Source of the DNA: Heliocidaris tuberculata
Lineage: Eukaryota > Echinodermata > Echinoidea > Camarodonta > Echinometridae
Assembly: GCA_025618425.1 (NCBI GenBank)
Contig: CM046832.1
Coordinates: forward strand, 24,443,059 to 24,507,058
Length of the DNA: 64,000 nucleotides
Direction of reading: 5' to 3'
Shown here: one piece after another, positions 1 through 11,394 of the stretch
Position numbering within the stretch: the stretch's first letter is position 1
Layout of the letters: every line of letters starts with the position of its first letter
The notes under the pieces: model-generated
The model's input: only the letters and a program-made list of their open reading frames with translations
The model's database searches: none
Told to the model about the DNA's origin: nothing
Translations under genes and position numbers: made by a program

Positions 1-1036
1 TAACTATGTGTGTTCATTCTAGGCAAAACTATCGACACATCATTGAGGAAGAATTGCGCTATGACGTCAGCGTCAGATTAGGTTAAATTTATGCCTCTGT
101 TATACTGATAGAAAATAAATAGATGGTGAACTTCTAAAATAATAAAGATTGAAATAAACACCCCCGCTTCCACCTGTCACAAATGTCTCATTTAAAAAGA
201 AATAACTCTGATTTAAAAGATGACAGTACAGCTGTCACAACAGTCATATTTAATGGTGGCAGAATGATCATAAATACACACTGATCAGCTGATATTAAAA
301 AAAAAATCATAAAAAGAGATCATGCTTTAACGATACACGTTTGTTGATTCCTCCTGTATTCATTTGCCTGACATTTCCAAGTAGTATACTTATCTTGCTG
401 TAATCATTCCGGCGAGAATGCTCCTTATGGCTTACTCCTAATGCTTTTATGACGTCTGTGAAGATAAGGCAAAATCCCTCGAATAAATAATCCTAAAAAC
501 CTAATCAAATTGATTAAAATGTCTAGTAGAGCCTTTTAAAGTAACGTAAATAATTTCAAACCAGCAAAGAATCGCCGTTGAACACTGTACCAGAAAATCC
601 ATTTGTTATTGCTTACATTTAAATGACATTGCATGATTGCGCCAGTGTCGTTCAGTGAAACCTAGTTAATGATCATGATTAAGGTTACTGAGTGATGATA
701 GACCGGAACTATCGACACGTATTGAGGTTATGTATTGGCGATGTAATGAGACACATCATAAAATATGACTCATTGTATCACAATGACTGATACTCTCTTT
801 ACTATCACCCCTCCCCTTAAAAAAAAAAAAAATCTCTCTATTTTGTCTTTGTCAATTTGTATCTCTGTATCACTTCTGTCTTTTCTTTCCCTTTTCTCTC
901 TCGTTCAAAAAACAAAACAAAACAAAACAAAAACAAAAACTGTGGGTATTAATTTCAGTTTAATAGGCCTAACGCCATTTCGATGACACGTCTTTAAAAG
1001 CCATTATACAAACATCATGATATTGAAAGCTATCGC
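1..1036. other. intergenic AT-rich sequence
   Basis: No gene or repeat is supported. One full CRE palindrome TGACGTCA lies at 62-69, and an A-run plus an AAAAC microsatellite occurs around 820-940. A 73-codon frame here is low-complexity and rejected. Confidence 0.5.
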
Positions 1037-1040
1037 TTAA

Positions 1041-1606
1041 AGGGGAATGAAACCCTGGGGGAAAATCCATTTTACTAAAAAGAGAGGATAGAGAGAAGTA
1101 ATTTTAAAAAAGTTCCATCAAAATCGGTTAAGAAATGAGAAAGTTATGAAAGTTTGAAAAGTATCAATTTACTTTCTATGGCGATCCTCAAATTGGCAAT
1201 GTTGCTTCAAAGTGCTTCAGAGTAGGACAACTCTCCATGTGTTTTCTACACAAAATTTCATATTTTCTCCATTATCTCTAAAAATGATGCTTGTCTTTTT
1301 GTGAACTCAACATATGTTGTGTCAAATACATTTCTCCATGATATATCTTGAGCTAAGAAGGAGACAAGCTGCACCTTGAGAGATAATGGGGAAAATATGA
1401 AATTTTGTGTACAAAACATATGGAGAGTTGTCCTACTAAACTTGTCATTTTGAAATTTGAGGATCGCCATAGAAAGTAACTTGAGACTTTTCAAACTTTC
1501 ATAACTTTCTGATTTCTTAACCGATTTTGATGGAACTTTTTTTAAATTGCTTCTCTCTATCCTCTCTTTTCATTAAAAATGATTTCCCCCAGGGTTTCAT
1601 TCTCCT
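1041..1606. mobile_element. foldback MITE with TTAA target duplication
   Basis: The ends are AGGGGAATGAAACCCTGG and its inverted partner ending in CCAGGGTTTCATTCTCCT. Both are flanked by TTAA (1037-1040 and 1607-1610), the duplication typical of piggyBac-type transposition. The inverted arms run about 260 bp each, so the 566-bp element is almost one large palindrome with a short spacer near 1300-1365. It encodes no transposase and must have been moved in trans. A distant relative lies at 59447-60216. Family assignment rests on the TTAA duplication only. Confidence 0.8.
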
Positions 1607-1610
1607 TTAA

Positions 1611-3150
1611 TATTTCAAAAGTTTTATGATGTGTTTGAAATGCGAATTAATCCAATTGAACAAATTTAAACCTTGGAGTAGATTTGTTCATTGGTATTCA
1701 TTATGTTAAAAGGCACATCAAACCTGCAGACTGCTAGTCTAAACCCACATCATTTTGCCAAATGTCATTTTTAATTTCCTTAATGAATGAAGAAGATCAA
1801 GTATATAATCTTTACTTAGAATATCAATGACAATACCTTCAATTTAAATTTTTGTTCAGTTTTTCTTTTATATCAATGCTTCTCTCTTTCCACCTCCTTT
1901 TTAAAAACTGCATGCTCTATACGGAAAAAATGGTTCATCTGGAGATCAATTCCGCTGTGCCCCGCACCTTTTCCCGAGGTTCACCATAGAGCAACTTGCG
2001 TTCGCTGTGTCACAGGGAAATGCAAAAAAATATATAAAAATATCTACACTATATCAAAACTTGTACATAGCCATCGCCTTTCACACTACACTTGTATTTC
2101 AAACTGCGAACTCATGTAACTTATCTCTCGCATTGATACGCCTGTTTTCAGAACTCAACCGGGTACCCCTAATATGAGACGTCGGGTGACTAATGTAAAG
2201 AAGATAGAAGCTATGATTCGTGTTATACGGCGACAAAAGTAACCCCTCAAACAAAGAGCAATCCAGGGACATGGAATTTTTTACTATTTCGATGGAATGT
2301 GAACAATAGTACGAATAGAAATTCATCACCTGATATCGAAAAGCAAGGTTGGCCGATATGTCAAATGATAAGATGACAAACAAACAACCTAAGAACACAT
2401 CGACTAGCTTTGCGTGGTCATGGTCATATACCAGTATTTTAGGGAAAATTTCGCCAAACATAGCAAATCTAGAACAAATATACTCTCGACACAGGGGAAT
2501 GATTCTAAATTTATCACCGCCTACGAAAAGTCTGATGCTTCAAACATGAAATCTATCATTCTGGCCTATATTTGTCAAAAGTGATAGCATCAAACATTGA
2601 AATATGACTTGTGTTTCTAATAAGGGTATGATAGACCTGAAATGTGATATTGGCTGATTTTCGGTATCCATGGCGCATCTATCAAGATTACTATCATATG
2701 TGAACTTGTGAAGCTTAGTTCTCTGTCATGGATAACTTGCAGTATACTGGTATCTCTTTTACGGATCATTAATATCTTGCCCTATAAATTCATAGCACAT
2801 TTTATCTAAGTATAGACAGGTCAAATTGTAATTAATATCACGATCTATTATAAACCGAAAAGGCACCATATACTTAAATGATGAAATTTATGATTGAAAT
2901 GGATTTGTTTCACTTTTTCCTTTTTTACCCATTATTCCTTAACTAGTCTCCACATGTTCCCCCTTTTTTCTGGAATCCCCCTGTCTTTGCATCTTCCCGT
3001 ATTTTGCTTCATTTTTCTTCTCTATCCAAAATTATACATTTAGTATCGTTCTCCTCTTCCGACAATTAACGATTTATCTAATTCGTTGGGGGAGAACACT
3101 CCCTCAGTATTCATATTGGAATTCTAGCTTTTGTACATTCCACATTAACC
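1611..3150. other. intergenic sequence, no supported gene
   Basis: AT-rich. A 120-codon minus-strand frame (2099-2461) has hydrophobic stretches but no recognisable domain, splice context or codon signature, so it is not called as a gene. Confidence 0.4.
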
Positions 3151-3179
3151 AATCTATTTTTGGCTTTAACCAAGCATCT

Positions 3180-3510
3180 CTCACCATAACCGTGTCTCAT
3201 ACGTCGGCCTATGGCTCGAAGTTTCAAACGAGAGAAAAACACCCTCCTGCACAAAGTCATACCTCCAACGCCCACAAACGTCTGCAGGTCCAGAAGAAGA
3301 AAGGGCTGCAAGTGCGCTTCTTACAAAAGCCAAGAACAACGTCATGGCCAATCGCCCACCTAACAACCCCCTTGAGGGCCAGAGGAACAAGGTGGGGCCA
3401 CCAAACAGGTGCAATACCAAACGAACCCTACTACCTACCGAGTCACCAACAATGATGGCGCCTAAATTTACAGCTCATCCTGCCGGCGGTCAGATGCGCC
3501 CATAAATAGT
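3180..3510. other. GC-rich patch, possible decayed coding sequence
   Basis: This roughly 330-bp stretch is clearly richer in G+C than its flanks and is open in several overlapping frames on both strands. A basic 45-50 residue plus-strand frame beginning near 3210 (containing CRSRRRKGCKCA) and an overlapping Pro/Lys-rich frame ending in GGQMRP are both present. Neither has a convincing splice structure. A TATA-like ATAAATAG occurs just after it at about 3502. It could be an old transposon or retroelement fragment, or a first exon. No product is assigned. Confidence 0.2.
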
Positions 3511-6095
3511 AAAAGGGGCCATATTTAAACTTGCTTCTCCATACACAAAGTTGAGAGTTATTCAATCTTAAAGCATATTTGACGTCTACCACCCTACTTT
3601 TCGAGATAGAATATAGAAATAAAAGAAACACGCTTTTTTGTGACTCTTTTTAAACATAATAAAAACAATATTTTGCATGATCGCACTATCACGTTGACTT
3701 TTGTGTTTCAATAGTATGATGCAGGGTGTAAGTATAGAAGAAAATAGTTCAAATGTGACCTGACATAAACAACTGCTTTACTTTAGATGTTATGACTGTG
3801 GGAAATACATTAATGTAACATTCTGTCGGCTGACATTGTTGGCGGAGACCTTCAACGAATTAGTTTAGGCTATTGTCACACTACTGTCATACTAATAGTC
3901 ATATGCCCTTGATCTACAGACTGCTTTCTGCGCATCGCAGTCCGACGAAATTCATTAGTGATTTATTTGCTTATCAACAATAATATTTTACTGTTCGATG
4001 ATTAGATATATTTTTCTATTAAAACAGACCATGATGATTTGTATACGACACAGGTGTATGCATATACATGTGTTTCGTCATCAAACGGAACAAACATGGT
4101 TTTACTCTATTCCTTTTTTTGTAAATAAACAAAATATAGAATAATTGCGAATAATAAAGGTGGTTATTCACAATCAGTGGCAATGTTATAATTTTACTCA
4201 CGTTGATATTTCGATGAGAGGTCTTTTACGAGCCATTGTATTCATTTGCCGTCAAAAGGATTGAGCTGTAGACATTAATTCAAAACCACGGCTCCTCTCC
4301 AATAGGGAATATGAACAATGTCTGATGTATAAAAGCCAGCCATTATTCATCCCCAAAACATAAGTAGTGCTAATATATTGTGTTACGGCTACCATGTCAG
4401 AAGAGATGGTTTCAAATAATATATGACACGGTAAAATCTGTTTAGGTCTACAGAGAATTCTCTGAAGAATTGGGAGAGAGGGGTCGTGTATGATTGTTTC
4501 AAAATGTTACAGGGGCCTAGCTCTTTTATTTGCCTTACTGTGTTCTGCGCTAAGTTGGGTTTCATTTGATAAACCCTGACCTGGTGTACGTAAAAAGAGC
4601 ATCTATTTAGATGTGGGCCAAAAGTTAACATTGATTTTAATTCGAAAATATTCTCATTTTCTACGTCTCCCTCTTTTCCATTTACATGTACCCTCTCTGT
4701 TCGATCGTATCAACCTCATTTTAACACAGAATTTGACTTTTTTTTTAATCAATCATATCAATACAATTTATGAAGCGATGAATGTTTTCAGACTTGACTT
4801 TGACCCGTGTCGGTCAAAGTCGCTATGCAATATCTGGACCAGATGTTGTGTTGAAATGTGAAAACTCAATACCACATTTAGTATTTATTCATGAACATTG
4901 GAATGATCTAGTATCGAGACGACTGAATTCAAATGTACGTAGTAGCCTGTACTTAAGGTTTGATACAGAATCGTTGATTGATGAAGCATCCGATAGGCAA
5001 TAAGCCATATATAGAATACGGTCGATAACCCCCTTTCTGCTTCAGCACCAAGAGCTAGAAATTGTCAGAGGTATCACTCAACAGTTGAAGAGCTATGATC
5101 ATGATCATACAATCAGGCGGCATTAGCAGAAGATGTAGATATATGCATGATTCGTCTACGACTCGGAATGTAAGTTTCCACTTTCAAATTCTAAATTCCT
5201 AAAGCCATGAGTGTCTGCATAATGACATCCAACATTCAATCTCATAGTGAGTGATCCTCACGTGGAACAACCCACGACAGGATCTTACTGGTTTTCATCT
5301 ACTGCTCCTAGCATTAACTTCCCACCTCTGAAGGCATCAAGGAAAATGAATATTACGTCATTATGAGGGAGGAGAAGATTACAGGTGATGATACTCGAGT
5401 TAATCACCCAGACGACCTGTTAGCTGTTGTCTACTTCAAAGATTACATAGATGTCATAGGCTTAAGATCTTCCTGGATGCTCAGCGGAAGCACGTAAAAT
5501 TTGTTGAAAAAATAATCATTGCCTTATTTCATTATTTCGGTAGTCATGAAGGCCTAAATAAAAGCTATAGGAATGCCCTTCTGTCAACATCATTCTCATT
5601 TCCTTGTTTTAAATCTCTTTTTCCAACTAAATATCATTACAAACAGGCTTAAAATGTCTCATTAGTTAATTGGCTAGATTGCCATTTTGATGAATCTCCT
5701 CTTAAGATGGTGTCAGCTAATAACAGAGGATCACAGACTAGCCATGAATTTGCCTCGTTTCTGTGGTTGAAGACATTATAGCAATGAAATTCATAATCTC
5801 TGAGACGCATGAACCGCAAAATATCCACTAAACAGAGTTCATTAATTCTAGAATCTAGAACTATTTTGCTCCGAAGGCTACTTTCAGGCTGAAAGTGCAT
5901 CCCATAGCAACTAGTCTGTACTGGTTTTGTTTGCTTTTTTATGAGTTGTAAATGATTATGACTGGCACCACTACTACATTCAAGGTAGGCTACTAAAAGA
6001 ATGCCCAAGTTTGCATGATGTGTTTAGAATGAAAATGCCAGTTTGTGACTGCACACAGACATGGTCCTTAACCGTACTATACTACACTCTCAAGC
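3511..6095. other. intergenic sequence with one short coding-like frame
   Basis: Mostly AT-rich. At 5318-5497 plus there is a 59-codon open frame with ordinary protein-like composition (contains EEKITGDDTRVNHPDDLLAV and ends in LSGST) in a locally GC-richer patch. It has no start codon at its head and no strong splice acceptor in frame, so it may be a transposon remnant or an exon with unclear borders. A 119-codon minus-strand frame (5649-6008) is unrecognised. Confidence 0.25.
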
Positions 6096-6109
6096 TTGAC
6101 ATATGATTG

Positions 6110-6178
6110 AGGCAGGAAGATGGGAGTTGTTTTTTTTTGGTTGTTGTTGTTGTTGAAAACTCCCATCTCCCTGCTTGA
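6110..6178. repeat. hairpin: about 20-bp inverted arms around a T/GTT-rich loop
   Basis: The arm around GCAGGAAGATGGGAGTT is mirrored by AACTCCCATCTCCCTGC, with one mismatch in about 17, around a loop of T8 and (GTT)n. It is probably a small foldback repeat. No transcript evidence is visible. Confidence 0.6.
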
Positions 6179-6619
6179 GGTGATACTGCAGAGCTAACCC
6201 CTTTAGCTTACCCCTCACCACCTGTAAAGACAGTTTCTAAACCATAAAGACAGCAAAAGCAAAAGTGACGAAAGTTATTTTAGCCCGGCAATATGATATT
6301 TGTAGACTGGGGGAAAAAAGATCGGGAAACGTGCCAGGTTTCTGCAGCGATATGAGGAAAGGAAGGGGTTTGGGATCGGAGGTGCGTGACCTCATAATAC
6401 ATTTCAATACGTTGATCTTGACAACGGGCAACCTCAGAATTTAAAGTAAGCATATAATTACCACCTCGATAAGGCACCCGATTTTATTTTTTTTTCTTTT
6501 CAAAATGAATGTCATTCCAGATATATTATAATGCATGAGAGGTGATCATTATTTATCTGAATCAGTGTGGTATAAGGAACTGAGAAAATAACACGGGGAA
6601 TGCGAGATGGGGGAGGGGA

Positions 6620-6639
6620 GGGGGGGGGGGGGGGGGGGG
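6620..6639 (+). repeat. poly-G tract of 20
   Basis: Uninterrupted G run, continued upstream by GGGGGAGGGGA. It could form a G-quadruplex. Confidence 0.95.
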
Positions 6640-6912
6640 TAATGGATGACGACAGGTTTGTAACAGTTTGTATCAAAACCCGGTGTTTGTTCACTCGTAC
6701 ATCATAGCCCCTGGATATTCCCGCATTGAACAAATTGCGTTTTTCGACAAAGATGGCATCACGTTGGTTTTGATTGCCATGCACGAAGCAGTGATTTGCA
6801 GTGATATGAATTTACAAAAGCATTAAAATAAAAGTTAATGAAGTAAAAGAATTAACAACTAAAGCATGTAAAGACAAAGTATCATGACAACATTATTTTT
6901 TTCCATTCCTAC

Positions 6913-7086
6913 CTGGACAGCAGGGGTCCTTTACAGCAACAAACATGTAGCCTATTTCACAATAATGATTAAAAAACAAAAACAAAGCAAAAAATTAATA
7001 AATATCTTACCATTATCTCGTTTATTCCATGCAGAAGCAAATGCACATACAACTAGTACAAGTACACACGTTTCGGTTAAATGCAT
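6913..7086 (-). CDS. 5' part of a putative small secreted protein gene (two exons)
   Basis: Unrecognised family. Exon 1 (7086-7011, minus) starts MHLTETCVLVLVVC and gives a compact signal peptide: short head, hydrophobic core VLVLVVCAFASA, then WNKRDN. It ends at a consensus donor (G|GTAAGAT) in phase 1. A 39-nt second exon (6951-6913) follows an AG after a T-rich tract, reads on in phase as YMFVAVKDPCCP and ends at another phase-1 donor (CAG|GTAGGA). The CC pair suggests a Cys-rich secreted peptide. The next exon is uncertain: an excellent acceptor (CTTTTTTCCCCCAG) at about 6313 would add only about 10 codons before a stop. A TATA box and a CRE lie upstream in the right orientation. The 39-nt size of exon 2 is a reason for caution. 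Confidence 0.38.
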
Positions 7087-7252
7087 GTTGAGTTTATAAT
7101 GTCAAATGTGTGTAGATTTACAAAGAATCCAATAAGGTATTCAGATCAAAGGTGACGAGTATTTATCCACTGTTGAAGAAATAGAAAATGATGGCAATAA
7201 AGTACTGTTGAGAAAGAGGTGATACATCGCAAAACAAATGTGCAAAACTCTG

Positions 7253-7421
7253 TTTATAAGTCTAGAAATAAAGAGCGGCATTCGCCATTCGGTAGCATGT
7301 ATTGCAGAGACACACAAGAGAACGGCAAGGCTGGCATCTGTCCTTACGAGTGCTATACGAGCAAATGATCTCAGGCGGGATGTGAGCCGGAGATTCAGCT
7401 CGGCATAGGCTCGTGACGTCA
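7253..7421 (-). promoter_or_regulatory. candidate promoter: TATA box plus CRE palindrome
   Basis: Minus-strand TATAAA (7258-7253) stands about 170 nt upstream of the ATG at 7086. A perfect CRE TGACGTCA sits at 7414-7421 in a locally GC-richer segment. Together they fit a CREB-responsive promoter for the secreted-peptide exon. Each motif alone could occur by chance. Confidence 0.3.
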
Positions 7422-7701
7422 TGGGGGTTACCCGTGCCGTGCCTGTGACACAGAGTTGTTCTCTTGAGTGTTGGCTCCTTGTCAAAGTCTGACTTGGTTG
7501 AATGGATTTTGGAGGTATTACCACTTGTGTTACTAGAGCAATTTTTTTAATGCGCATCGCACTTCAAAAGTGAAAGAATAACATACTATAGTACTCTGTA
7601 ATCTGTACAAATGTCCCTGTAATGGTTATTCATTACCGTCGGTCAATAATCAGTTCATGCCAGCGGCATATACCTGCAACTGATCGGGGCTGGGGTGGGG
7701 A

Positions 7702-7714
7702 GGGGGGGGGGGGG
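7702..7714 (+). repeat. poly-G tract of 13
   Basis: Uninterrupted G run following GGGGTGGGGA. Confidence 0.9.
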
Positions 7715-9290
7715 TACATGTAAAGGTGGCTGTAGGACCGATTTGAAAAGAAATTCATTTATTATTTAAACTTTCTAATTACAGAGCTATTAACAAACAT
7801 CAAATTAAACAAATTTGACTTTTAATTATTGCAAATACTTTTTGAAAAATCGAGGGGGCCACTTGGGGTAGGCACCAGAAGTTTTAGGGGCTTATGTAGA
7901 CCCCAGGTTACGACGTCAGTCCCTTGGATGAAAATGATGGTTCATATCACAATCTTATTGCAAAAAATTATTATGATAATCAATATAAACGAGGAATAAT
8001 ATAAAGACACCGTCATACATGTCGTATATAAGTGTAAACAAATTGGAAGGTAATTGATTATGAAAGGACAATAATGCAGCATCACGTGCAATTTGAATAT
8101 AAAGAAAGAGAAAGGAAGTTTACGCATAATCCTCTGTCACGTGTCAGGTATAAGACAAAGACCATGGGCGGCAATTAGTATAGTGTGCTACAAGTTGGCT
8201 AGAGTGACGTATAGACTTAATTTGTGAGCTCAAGTCCATTTCCGATCTACTTTAATAACCCCGTGTCATCGCTCTTTCTATGACCCTTCTCTACCTTGGT
8301 AGTAATTACTTCAAGGGCATGTTGTAATAGATATGGCAATTGTAGAGAGCATTATGACAAACCTTACCTAACAGCTATTGTCTTGTCTATAGAACGCTTT
8401 CATCTTTATTTCAACGGAGATAGATCCAGGAGATAAACCATCCGAAGTTTCCGTTGTGTACTGTTAATGTAAATGATTTTTTTTTTAATTTATGTTTTTA
8501 TTAAAAGAACAACGCGTTTACAACAGAACATGATGACATATTTGCAATAGACTGTTGACAGCAAATAAGAATGAAATAATGCTCAACGGAGCGTAATCAG
8601 TAATAGACGAAAAACAACAACAAAAACAAACGAGGACAACACAGCACATCGGTACAATACAACACAATACAACACAACAAAATTATCTCTCTGCAAACTT
8701 AAAGTCCAGCAGAGACCCACCATAACAGGAACCATGAATGTAACTGTATATTCTTTCAAATAAAAAGTATTAAAATACTTTAAAAGCAAGTAAAGCATAC
8801 AAATTAAAAACTACGGCACGGTGCCATCAGATGGTAAATGAAGTTTTTGCGAGTTGAAGATTTCTCACTAAAATTACTGTACTGGTTCAAAAGCACCATG
8901 CCTAATACATAGATGAGTATTTATTTTCTCAATGATGTTTCAAGAAATTTTATTTTATTCTGACACCCGTGCATATAATTACTTTTGGGACTAAACATGC
9001 TAAACGTCGCCCAAGTTTCAGTGACAAGATCAATTATTGTGATTTCACTGATATCTGGTCAGTTAACAACTATAGAAACTGAGTTGTAATTGACGCATTC
9101 ATTATTTGATGTATGATTGGATTTGGCATGGTCATCAAATAAAAAGCGAAAGTCGATGACCTCAAGATAAAGTTAGTTTGTGCATCATGATCTAGTTCTA
9201 CCCACTCATCATTTAGTTGTGCACCGTTCAAAGCTTCAGGTGAAATACGGTCATTTGATCGTGAAAAACTCCTCTTCCGCCCCCACCATC
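7715..9290. other. intergenic sequence, no supported gene
   Basis: AT-rich, with short A/T runs and AACAA repeats near 8620-8690. No exon or mobile element is recognised. Confidence 0.45.
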
Positions 9291-9510
9291 CCCCCCCCCC
9301 CCCTCTCTCTCTCTATTTGGTCTCTGTCTCTCTCTGTCTCTCTCTTTCTTTGTCTATCGATTATCTTTATATGTTTATATTTATGTATCTTCTCCGTTCT
9401 TTCGTTTGCGTACCCCCTCCTCTCTCTCTTTGCTAGAGAGAGGGAGAGAGTAAGAGAGAGGGAGAGAGAGAGAGAGAGAGAGAGAAAGAGGAAGAGAGAG
9501 AAAGAGAGTA
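9291..9510. repeat. C13-(CT)n block and (GA)n microsatellite
   Basis: C13 runs directly into (CT)n at 9291-9312. An imperfect (GA)n array spans about 9434-9510. Frames through it encode only Leu/Ser or Arg/Glu low complexity. Confidence 0.9.
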
Positions 9511-9552
9511 TAGTGGAACCTCGTTATAAAGAACACTGTTATATAACAAACA
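9511..9552 (+). mobile_element. possible pogo/Tigger-like terminal fragment
   Basis: AGTGGAACCTCGTTATAAAG resembles pogo/Tigger inverted termini (CAGT.GAACCTC.TTATAA) and the ends of the element at 38025-38193. Only one end is seen here. Confidence 0.3.
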
Positions 9553-10251
9553 AACGCAGCCATACCCTGTAAATCCTCGTTTTTGTTTATATATTCACAT
9601 TTTCATATTTTCCTGTACCTTTTGTGTTTCGTCATCAAGTAATTCTTTCTATTTAAGCTGTTTCTTTCTTTTTTTTTCTTTCTTTCTTTCCATCCCCCTT
9701 TTTACATATTATTCAAAATCAACACTGTCCCTCTTGATCGAATTAATCTTCTACCCTCCTTTTATAGCAACAAAATACATAAAATCATGTTCGAATATGC
9801 TGAAAATCACAATTGGAAAGTTGGTCATGGTCTTCAGATGTACTTTACACTACCAGCTAGAAATGATCCACCATTTTTCAACTTGTACAAACGTTAAATT
9901 CCGAAGCGCTCAAAAGGCTCAATGAATAAGCCGGGAGCATTTCCTGACGAAAAAAAAAAGGAGGGGGCGTTTGTGGGTACAGGAGCAAACATGAAATCGA
10001 AGGACTCGCGATTCAGTGAGAGAGGAAGATTGAATGATTGTTTATACGTTGGGATGGAAACTAGAGACATAATCATACACATTGGTTGGAATAGGCGGAA
10101 ACATGGAGCTTTATCACATCAACATTATTATTGCTGAGTTGGTTCCTCCGCTTTTATCATACTTTAAAAAAATGTCTCATTCAGCACTTGGCCTTTTCTG
10201 TCATGTTCTTTTTTTGTGTGTGACCCTCCACCTTCCTGTGATCACTTTATA

Positions 10252-10286
<35 letters not shown>

Positions 10287-11357
10287 TTTAAATTAAGACT
10301 AGGCATTAATTGTGATTACAACTATACCATGAATCGATGATAAAGAATCGCTTCTTTTAAGAGCGTTAAGGATATTTTCTTTTTTCGTTTGACACTGTCG
10401 TTATTATTTTCTTTCAATTGTAACACCATTGTTTATACAGTTGAATCGAAGATTTGAATGTTTTCTATGAGCCTGCCTCTCTAAGACAATATGCTTCTTC
10501 AATTTGATAAGAAAGGTGTATACTCAACGTAATATGAAATTATTTAAAGATAATGTTTTTGTCTTGTGTGTGTTATATCTTGGAGCGATATTTCATAAAT
10601 TCAATCTAGAACGTTAAATGTGTTGAATTATAATTATATGATAAGAAAGAAAAAGTAACAGATCGGTGCACCCTCTGAGGTTGAGTTAATTGGTTGACCC
10701 TATCAAAATGACTTTCAGCTTATATCCACGTTCATGACGTTGCAATACAGATATCATTTCCTCTTTCCTCAAATCAATACACTAATCTGGAAAACGTCAA
10801 TTAATTTCGTAGAGGCATTCAATTTTTTTTATTAGAAAAATAACATGTTTAATATTCATACGTTTTAATACTAAATCTTTAGAGGAAAGTTTTTTTTATA
10901 TTGTATTCTGAAAATCAAATGAAAGTATATATATTGTGCATTTTAATGTATTATGATAATCGAAATTAAGCAATGTAATTAATTAATTTAGATTGCCCTT
11001 CTTGTATTTGTTTTTTTCTTTTTCATCTTTCGTATATTATTTCTAAAGGTAAATTATAAAGTCTCAAATAAAATATAATTATGCATTTTCAATTACTACA
11101 TAAATCAAGCTTTGATTAAGCTTACATGTTTTTGTCCCGCTTGTTTTCAAAGAATGTTTTAGAAAATATCTGACTTTAGATTTAAAAATTTGTCATGTAT
11201 ATATGCATATATAAATAGAAGTGCATTGATAACTATCCTATAGTTTTTATGCGCTCTGCATATATATTTCTTCATTATAATCATTGAATTATAATTATCT
11301 TCCATTGTCATTCCTAAGAAAAATCTTCACTCGGTGTTTTTGTTTGTTTGTTTCTTG

Positions 11358-11394
<37 letters not shown>

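Noticed and set aside
2099..2461. 120-codon minus-strand frame with hydrophobic stretches
   Set aside because: Not a recognisable receptor or other domain; no splice or start context; frames of this length are expected in 64 kb.
7141..7557. 138-codon minus-strand frame
   Set aside because: It overlaps the proposed promoter region; no domain is visible and the composition looks like chance openness in GC-richer DNA.
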